Shown here: one piece after another, positions 1-9,800 of the stretch | How the letters are laid out: the number at the start of each line of letters is the position of its first letter | Position numbering within the stretch: position 1 is the stretch's first letter | Assembly: GCA_024516035.1 (NCBI GenBank) | Contig: CM044956.1 | Location: 4,666,583-4,730,582, forward strand | Source: Bactericera cockerelli | Lineage: Eukaryota; Arthropoda; Insecta; Hemiptera; Triozidae | DNA length: 64,000 nucleotides | Direction of reading: 5' to 3' | Made by a program: the position numbers and the translations under genes | The notes under the pieces: generated by a model | What the model was told of the DNA's origin: nothing | The model's input: only the letters and a program-made list of their open reading frames with translations | The model's database searches: none

Positions 1-339
1 TAATGTAGGTTTTAATTTTTTAACATTCCATCAAATTCTTTTTTTTCACATTCTCCCCTCAATAAAATGCTTGATCTTTTTAATAAACACCAGAACAGCC
101 TGTCACTCTCCACCACCTTCTCTGCTCCTCATTTCTCATTTCTCTGCTTCCTCTCTGAAATTGAAAATTAATTACCATTTTTCCCCCATTATTTTTTTTT
201 GCACTATATTATTATGTATTTGTTTCAATGTGATTTTTTCAAATAATTGTTATTTTAGAAACCCTAGCTATAAGTTTTATTATGTAATTTATGTATAATG
301 TACTGTATAATATGACATAAAAAAAAACAACTTAAATTG
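1..339. other. HADHA intron 7 sequence, no feature seen
   Basis: AT-rich intronic sequence between HADHA exon 7 and the next exon off the left edge. I see no conserved coding segment or recognisable repeat. Confidence 0.6.
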
Positions 340-545
340 AAGTAAATACCTTGTAGGTAATAGAAAGTAAACTAGTAGTTCTGTGAACTGTAAACCTCAC
401 ACAGATTCAACTATCGCATTATAATGAATGTTCAATCAAGCATGAGGACATCGAGACCTTTCATTCAAAGACCCACAATAAAATATAAACCGGCCCTCTT
501 TTTTGGCCCTTTTTCGAAATTTTAACACAGTTCGGCCTCCTTGGC
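340..545 (-). repeat. Dispersed repeat, inverted copy of 4370-4612
   Basis: The reverse complement matches 4370-4612 in blocks: TTCGAAAAAGGGCCAAAA, GAATGAAAGGTCTCGAT and GTTGAATCTGTGTGAGG. The two copies lie about 4 kb apart in opposite orientation, on either side of the first cysteine-rich gene. Confidence 0.7.
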
Positions 546-631
546 TTTTGCGACCAAAAAAATTCACTATTTAAACCGAATGTTATTTTTTTACTTCCGA
601 AAAAATTTCTAATATTTTTTCTTCTGCTTAC

Positions 632-829
632 CCAGACATCTTCTTCCTCTTCACAGCTCCATTGAGGCCGGTGGTGATCTGCCCAATACCTCGTGCCAGA
701 CCTTTCTCAAACGAGTCCTTCACAATCACATTGTAGCCCTTGTCCACAGTCACATGGGCAATGCCTGCTCCCATCAGGCCGGCGCCCAGAACCGCCACTG
801 TTTTCACTGGAGTCTGGGGCTTGCCAAAC
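632..829 (-). CDS. HADHA: HADHA coding exon 7 (start of dehydrogenase domain)
   Basis: TTTCAG acceptor at 830 and GTAAGC donor at 631, phase 2 on both sides. Encodes [17 protein letters not shown], the dinucleotide-binding GxGxxG motif of the 3-hydroxyacyl-CoA dehydrogenase domain. The next exon lies outside the window. Confidence 0.95.
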
Positions 830-3800
830 CTGAAATAAGAAATTAATATTATTAAATTATACATAATAATAATAGTAAATCTTATAAGGGCAAATCTTTA
901 TAGGTAAAGCTATTAAGCCCAGAACAGCTATTAAGCTCAGAACAATACGTATAAGGTCTCAAAAAGAAATTTCAGTTATACGGAAAGTTGGCCTCCGTTG
1001 CGTAACAGTTGTGTAGTCCAAAGATCCTGAGTTCGATTCGTGGTTGGGGCAGACTTTTCGAACAGAAAATGCTGTTCTCTCCGAACACGTGAGGCTGGCA
1101 TTTCCTACCCTACCCAGGCTGGCTGAGGTCTGTTGCTGGAACGATTCCCAGCTCATAGAGTATAAAACCCCGTCCTATCTATCCCAAATCAGGACGTTAA
1201 AACCCAAAAGAATCAACTGGTCTCAATAGATCTAATAGAAGTCGATGTGATACTTGGTGCTTCTCTTGTGAAACTCCAATTCGTTAATAATAATAAAAAT
1301 ATACGGAAAGTTGACCAGTAGTAATCGTGAGATTGATTGAGTCAATGTTTTTGTTTGTTGTCATGCACATCTCTTGGTAAAATAGGAAAAATAAATAAAA
1401 TTGAAGACGAGCCAACAAAAAAAGCTAAGTTTTTTATATTAAAATTATTCAATACATTGAGGACCCAGCCTATTTTTGTAATGTTTCCCTGTGGACCGGA
1501 TTATTATTTCAATTTATGTTAAGTCTAGCATATGTGCTAGATTTAAAAATAGGGGAGGTGTGGGACGGTTGAGACACTAGGAGGGTTGAGACAGTCCATT
1601 TTGAGCCGGTACCATTTCTTATGTGCACATGAGCTCACTGTGTAATTATTCTTTATCAAATGGTCCGCCATTTGCGTAACATTATTAGAATCAGGCATGT
1701 CTATTTTTTCGTAAATTATAATTTTCAAAATTTCAATACCAAAAGTAAAAAAAAAAAAATTACAACGATTCTTTTTATATTTTAATGTGTATTTTTTCTG
1801 TTTTCACCGGATATAGATTAATGTATGAAATCAGTATTTTGTAGTGTATTATTTTTTGTAGAAAAGATGATGTCAAGTTTTTTCATTAATAATTTATTAG
1901 TTTTTGTTCTCAAATAGGTCGTACTGGGAGAGAGAGTTGAGACGGGAGAGTTGAGACACTGACTTGCAGAGTTTTATAGTGTCTCAACCCTCCCAAAGCT
2001 CTTTTGGTATATTCTATATTCAATTGTATATTAGTGATGGCTAATTACGTCACCATTAAGGCTGGGTGAGGTTAGTTTGAGTAGCAGGTTTGTAAGTTTC
2101 CTGCGAATGGAGGGTAATATCCCCGTCATGAAATTACCATGCAGTTGAAAGCAACGTAAAGGCCAAATAAAAAAATCAAGTGTACCTACATTTTAACTTT
2201 AATTTAATTTAAAATAGATTTTAAAATGCCTCAGACAAAATGGGTTTCATGAAAAAATATCCGAGTCTTTTCCTTCTTTTATATTTTATTAACCATGTTA
2301 ATAAATACCAATTTTTTTACATTAAATTTTTGATAAAAAGTTCTTTTATTTTACATACATTTAACCTATGTCTCGACCCTCACTAGAGGTGTCTCATCCC
2401 TCCCGGACAAAAGGAGGGATGAGACAAAAAAGTGACCCTAGTTTTTGGTCAATAACATGCTGTGTTTTTTATTGTTTCCGGTACATGAAAAGTTATCCTC
2501 CCATTTGTGATTTTTACCACATAATAATATGTCTTGGGCTTACTGCTGAAATAATGGGACTTTAGTAGTCTTAATCGGGCAGTATTAATAAAGCGATATT
2601 ATTATATTATTATTATTATGTTTTCCGGTGTTCCCTCTAATTATGTTTTCCGGAGTAGAAAGTAAAATCGTCACCGTTTTAATTTATCAGGTTGAAGAAG
2701 GTCCTAATCCACTGGGTTTACATATAATTATACAAATATACATGTATTTATTTATTTGGCAGAACTAAGAAGTGCTGGCAGACTACCCAAAGCTTCGACA
2801 GAGTTCTGGACCGAAACGAAGCAGAACTTTTCGACGAAAATGTTTCAATGAGCCAGTCACAATTTCCTTTCTTAAAAGTGAAACAGCACATCACAAATTA
2901 ATAGTAAATAGTTTCTCACACACAACACTTCACTCAACATCACTCTGAATTTCACACCACAAACTTCTATACATTCACACAACACAAGTTGCATAGAAAT
3001 TCTCACACAGTCAAACAAACACAAGAACACATTTTAATTCAGACAGCAAAGAAAAGGAAATTTTTACAGTGAAGTTGTAAGTAGAGTCGCATTTCAAACG
3101 CGATAGGGTACGTCGATCACGTTCTAAATCAAAGTGGAAACGAGCCTTACAGAATTGACCTGGAAACTGTATTGAGTTTTTGATTGAATTTACATCCCGA
3201 TTCAACGTCCTTCACCAAACTTCACCGAAGCTAGATCCGACCTTCAACACCACAAGATCCGACCTTCCACCCACAAGATCCGGCCTTCCACACACCACAC
3301 GATCCGGCCTTTCAGCCCTTTCACTTCCACCCCTTTCACTTCCACCGGTCGGTCGCCCAAATGTCCAACCGCTGCTCAGCGTGCGACGAGCCGTCGTGCA
3401 ACGCCAGTCCGTCCCGCAAGTGCCGCGACCCTTGCTGCAAGAACATGTACCTCGACCTGTCGGAAAAGTTCGACAAGGAGTTCGAGCAGATCTGCGAGAC
3501 GCTCAAGTGCGAGCTCGAGGCCCAGAAGCGGCTCCCGTGCATCAACTGCTGTCCGCCCAAGTTCATCAACCGCCTCCGAGGCGACAACTGCCGCGGCTGC
3601 TCCGCCAAGTCACGAGATGGAAAGTAAAAACGTAAGGGCCCGGGTTCGACACTTGCATGTTGAGTCCGTGGTTTTTTTTTGACTCGATAGCTTTGCTTTT
3701 TTTTTCGAAAAACTCAACTAAATCCGTTGAGCTTTTTTTTTACTTTCTTCTACTAAGAGAGTATAAAAAAATTTTGATAGCGTTTTTGATCACGTGACTA

Positions 3801-6800
3801 AAAAGTTTTTTTTTTACTTTCTTCTACCTAGAAGGTATAAAATTGTTTTGATCGCGTTTTTTCGAAAAACTCAACTAAATTAGTTGAGCTTTTTCTACTT
3901 TCTTCTACTAAGAGTATAAAAAAAATTTGATAGCGTTTTTGATCACGTGACTAAATTAGTTGAGCTTTTTTTTTACTTTCTTCTACCTAGAAGGTATAAA
4001 TTTTGTTTTGATAGCGTTTTTCGAAAAACTCAACCAAATCAGTTGAGCTTTTTCTACTTTCTTCTACCTAGAAGGCATAAAATTGTTTGGATAGCGTTTA
4101 AGATCACGTGACAAAATTAGTTGAGTTTTTTACTTTCTTCTACCTAGAAAGTATAAAATTGTTTTGATAGCGTTTTTGATCATGTGACATGTGACAAAAA
4201 TTAGTTTTTTTTTTTACTTCTACCTAGAGGGTATAAAATTGTTTTGATAGCGGTTTTGATAGCGATTTTGATCACGTAACTTAATTAGACAAAAACTGTA
4301 AGAAAAAGTTATGTCGATAAAAAAGTTGCTTTTAGGGAGTTTAGGGTTATTTAACTTGGCTACTGGACGATTTGGCTTTTGTTTGTCTTGCCTGTCTGTT
4401 CCGCGATAACTCCCGCGACATAGTTGGGCCGCACTGTGGTAAAAAATCGAAAAAGGGCCAAAAGGAAAGGGTGGGTTGATATTATTTAATTAAAACCTAT
4501 CGAGTGGGGTATTAAATGAAAGGTCTCGATTTCCTCATGATTCATTAAACATTTAAAATGTGATAGTTGAATCTGTGTGAGGTTTACAGTTCACGGAACC
4601 ACTAGTAATGAAAATTAGAATATGCCCCTCCCCTGTAATAGTATGTATTTATATTACGAGTATTCAATGATATATTCTGACACCTAATTGATGTGTTGCC
4701 GAAGTCACGTGATCATTAAAGCATTAACATAAGGGTTGGGTAGAAGAGATTGCCATAGGCAATAACTCCACCCTTTAGTTAGGACGCTAGTATTATTTTC
4801 TTCTTCATTTATTTTTCATACCATTTTATCATTTATGTATTTTTTTCTTACTTTTATACTGTAAATATTGTGTCCTCCTAAAAAAGATTAAAAAAATAAT
4901 AACATTGGACTTAACATGCAACTGTCAAATCGGCCCTAAATGAATTTAAAAGTAAGTAAAGGAACACCTATAGTAATAAATGTAATAACGAACCCGACTC
5001 AAATATTTTATATCCCAAATACTACCGGTGATAAAATCAACCTATTAAATGCTCATCAATATAAATGCAATGCATATTTTTTTGTAGCCCCTGTACTTAC
5101 AAAATCCAGAGCATTAGGTGGTAGAAAATGCTTTGAGCATTAACCTTGCCTGGTGGTTACCTTTCACTAAAGAGTTTTATTATTTTTACTATTACATTTT
5201 GTAACTCAGAAGTACACAAAGTTTGTATAAATTTATTAGTATTTTGAAAGCTTTTTTTGTTTTGTTTGAAATTTGGGTTTAACATCGTTTTCATCTGCAT
5301 GGTCCAATCACGACGGGGGGGTTCGACCCTCCATTCGCTGACAATAGTTAGCCTATTTTTTATTTTAGTTTTAAAGCAAATTGAACATAATCTATTCCAC
5401 AAATTTTTATGCTGACGTCAAATTCCACAGGACCCCTGAAAAGTGTTCAAAGTGTTCACCGTAGCATAACGCAGCTCATCAAAAGCGCTTTCGGAGGCCC
5501 ACCGTCCCAAAAGTGTGTCAGCGCCCCTAGTTCTGCCGCGCCGAATCGACACGCTTGCTGTCGAAACATGCACAAGGATGCTTCCGACAAGTTCGAGGCG
5601 ACGTTCGGCGAAATATACTATGATCTGAAAGACGAGCTGGAGATACTGAGACGAGTCGCCTGCATCACCTGTTGTCCGCCCAGGTTCGTGAACACAATTC
5701 GCAGCCGGAGTCGGCGGAGCAGCAGATGTGCGAGCAGGCATTGAGATAGACGAGTCAATAAAGAAGAAGATGTTTGATTCGATCGACACGAGAGAAATTT
5801 TAAAATTGTTTTCATTTTCTTAGATTTAGGCATTGAGATAGACGAGTCATTAAAGAAGACAATAAATGTTTGTGATTCGATCGACACGAGAGAAATTTTA
5901 AAATTGTTTTCATTTTCTTAGATTTAGGCATTGAGATAGACGAGTCAATAAAGAAGACAATAAATGTTTGTGATTCGATCGACACGAGAGAAATTTTAAA
6001 ATTGTTTTCATTTTTTTAGATTTAGGCATTGAGATAGACGAGTCAATAAAGAAGACAATAAATGTTTGTGATTCGATCGACACGAGAGAAATTTTCATAT
6101 CGTTTTCATTTTCTTAGATTTCTCTATCTGTATCAGGCGACAAAAGAAGTCATGAGTTTTTACGACAAAGAATATTGATTGCAATATTCTTCAACATTGT
6201 TCGGAAGAGAATGCCGTTGCCATTAGCACCGCCCTTGATCAAGTTTTGTTTTATTAATCTTAATTTTTATTTTTACGCCGACCTCCGTGGCTCAGTGGTT
6301 AAGAGCATTGGTTACTGACCCGGAGGTTGCGGGTTCGAATCCCGGCCGGAGCGGAAATTTCTGACCGAAATTTTCCGTTTCCAGAATGGCATGGATGTAA
6401 AGGTTTATTTATTTATCGTATGATGTAAAGGTAAAGTGCCCTGAAGTAATGCGAAAGCGGTTCCGGGGCACACTTACCCTTAAAAAAAATCTTAATTTTT
6501 ATGTATGTATAATTGTATATTGTATATATTCTATGTAAATAAAACTTGATCTAATATGTTTAATAATTGTAATTCAGAAAAGCAATGCCGCCTGTGTAAT
6601 GGGCACAATACCCTATTTCTCTAGCATGGAGGAATTTTTTTTACATTTTGTGAATTTTATGTATAAAGTAATATACGAGTATATGCTATGTAAGAGAAAA
6701 AAATATAAGATTTTAATTGATTTAAAATCTTGGTTTTGTTTAATTGTTTTGTTATAATCATTCTTGAGAGATTTTTTTTTTTTTTTTGATTGTTTTGTTT

Positions 6801-9800
6801 TTTCGAACACAATACTTCCGATTTCTAATATTAGAATTTTTTCGGAAGTAATAGCAAACACACTATCCAACAAGTAGTCAGAACCAGGGCTGATGATTTG
6901 AATCGAGTCCTCCAGTATCAAACAGAAAATGACTCGATCGAGCAATGAAAATGAAAATTTTCATCACCCGTTTAGGAGACGACGCGAAAAATAATTGGTG
7001 CACGAGATTACGTCCGATTTTCAATAGTCATAAACATCTTTTTTTTTTGTTATCATATTTGTGTTCGTCATTCTCGTGATATCGCAATTATTGAAACTCA
7101 CTCTGCTAAATTTCTACCGGATATACTCGAACCACCGACCTCAGGGTTACGAGTCCGCCGCCTTATCGATACAGCTACTGAGGTCGAAGGAAGGTAACCA
7201 CCAGGCGAGGATAATGCTCAAAGCATTTTCTACCACCTAACCCTCAGAGTCTTATTATTATGTGGTCCCAAACTCAAATTAATGAGGAAAAATTCATGCA
7301 CTGGGTGGAATTCAAAGCAACGGATCCCTACGCTGCCTGGATTACCAGACTAGCGCGTTAACCACTTGACTAACAGTAAACCCGTTATTCCAGTTATTTT
7401 TTTTTTTTAATTTTCCATTTATTTATAACATTATAATATTGTTACAGATTTTAAAATCCTCACTGAAAACTTAAATATATACAAAATTTGCATATTTTTA
7501 TTCAAAGTCAACAATATTTAAATACATCTATCAAATTTCTTAATCATCGAATATTTGAAGGGGATTTCCTGATGGAAAAGTCCCAAGAATAGACACAAGA
7601 ACGAAACATTTTGTAAAGACATGGATTTTATTCAGGCAACGTCACAAAACTCATCGCTCAATCCTACCTGTTCTTTTTGCACTTAGTCACAAAACTCATC
7701 GCTCAATCCTACCTGTTCTTCTTGCACTTAGTCACAAAACTCATCGCTCAATCCTACCTGTTCTTCTTGCACTTAGTCACAAAACTCATCGCTCAATCCT
7801 ACCTGTTCTTCTTGCACTCAGTCTGCGCTTTGAACAGTCCCATGAGTCCTTTGCTCTGGGGGGTCATGGCGAGCTGTGAGAATCCTTCTGCCTCCGCTTC
7901 GTATCCGGCACTGGGTCCTTTCTCTATGCCTGTCCGCACCACTTCCAAGATCTGGGAAATGTCGGACGGAAAATCAGCATGACAAGTAAATAAAATACTC
8001 GTACATCTACTTGGATATAAGACTTTGAGACTATCAAACTTGGATATAAGAGCAAACCTGATGATAATTTTATAATAAAAAAAACGAACATAATACTTCC
8101 GATTTCTAATATTAGAAATTTCTCAGAAGTAAAACAACAGACTCTGAACTTGTTTTTGCAGTCAATTTTACGCCTAACGTTGTTGTTGTTGTAGCCAGCT
8201 TGGCTACAGCTGGAGGGGTGAGTGATGGTCTCCAGCCAACTTTAATTAAAAGTTGGCTCGTCCTGAACCAAATATTCCTATGTGCGATCAACCATCATGA
8301 GGACTTGGACTTTTCTTTATAAGCCATTAAACCCTTAGGAAACTGCAAGCTAGCCTGGCTTGTAAGGGTTGGCTAGTGTGTTATCTGTTTATAGTCCTCT
8401 AGCAGGACACTGGTCTTCTCCCTGTTTAACGTCCCTCAACCACTATTACGCCTAACAAGCAGGCAATTACAAAATCAATTAACTTACACCTAATCACATT
8501 TATACAAAAGTTTATGAAAAATTACATGCAAAATATTAAACAAATAAAGTAGCCTTTGCTTTCTCTTTAAAGTGGTCGAAGGTGTCGGCAATGCCCAGGA
8601 CTGATGCATTCTTATTAAAAATCGCAAACTCACCTTCAGAGGTGCCGGGTACAATCCACCGGATAGCTTCAGCACCTTCTCCTTGGCTTTGCCAAAGATC
8701 TGATTCCTCACAAACTCGAACTTGAGGGCAAAGTTGAGAACCTTATCCGGAATCAGGGGCTTGACGCGGTTGATTTTGAGCTGCCCGGAAGCAATTTGAC
8801 TGGCGGCCTGGACTGCCACTTCTTCCAGGTATTCAATAGTTCTACGGAGGTAAAATAAGTTTCTTGAGACTCTGTCGACTTCATTTGTGATCCATCATAA
8901 ATAATTCATTATACTTAATAAGTTAAAAGTTATTTTGTTTTATTAATTATTTTTTTATATTTGTGGTCTCCAACACAATTACTCGAACTTGCTTTAGTAA
9001 ATTTTCGCCAAGATTGGGATTTGAACCACAGACTTCCAGGTTGTAAGTCCACTACCTTATTAATCAATGGCCTGAGGTCAGATCATAATATTTAAAATTC
9101 GATGTTAAATAATTTATTAAACTGTATTTATTATTCTGGGCGTCAAGGGGATTCAATACCTCCATCAATCCTTCTACTACCACAACACAATCCTCATGGA
9201 TACAGATTGTAATTTAAGTTCTTTAACTTTTTATTTGGGTGACAGTAACAGAGATGTAAGGATCAACTGATATGCCCAATTTTAATTTTTCTTTAATGTT
9301 TGGTGAATTTTAATTTAATGTGTAATGTTTTTGATATGTAATCTTGTTTAATTGTACATTGGGCTCGCCCGTTAATAAATATAAATAAAAAAATAATTCC
9401 TCTCGTCATTTCATGTTTTTTCTCACCTTGCATCAGGATGATTTAATCCAGGTCCCAGAGGTTCCACAAGTTGATCGACAATACCAAACTTCTTTGCTTT
9501 GTCGGCTTTCAAAGTTTTCCCTGTCAGAGTCATGTCCAATACATTGGGCAATGCTGTAAGCGTGGGCAGTCTTTGGGTACCACCTGCTCCTGGCAAAAGT
9601 CCTAGCATCACTTCAGGAAGACCCAAACCGGTTTTCTTGTCTTTGACGGCAATTCTGTAGTGACATGCCAGAGCTACCTGTTGTAGACAGATAAATCAAA
9701 GTGTTACAATAAATAGATGGACATTGTAAAAAAATATTAATTTATTAAAAATAAATCATATTTTACCTTATTTTACTTAAATAGTTTGTTTAATATAACA

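Noticed and set aside
3180..3635. A longer proline/arginine-rich frame overlapping the cysteine-rich gene
   Set aside because: It is the shifted frame of the 3361 ORF; only the cysteine-rich frame is conserved in the paralogue at 5409.
5618..6098. Minus-strand frames with a repeated serine/isoleucine-rich peptide
   Set aside because: Antisense of the 97-bp tandem 3'-end repeat.
6277..6355. Possible functional tRNA gene
   Set aside because: A and B boxes are good, but the sequence continues into a SINE body and tail, as other tRNA heads in the window do.
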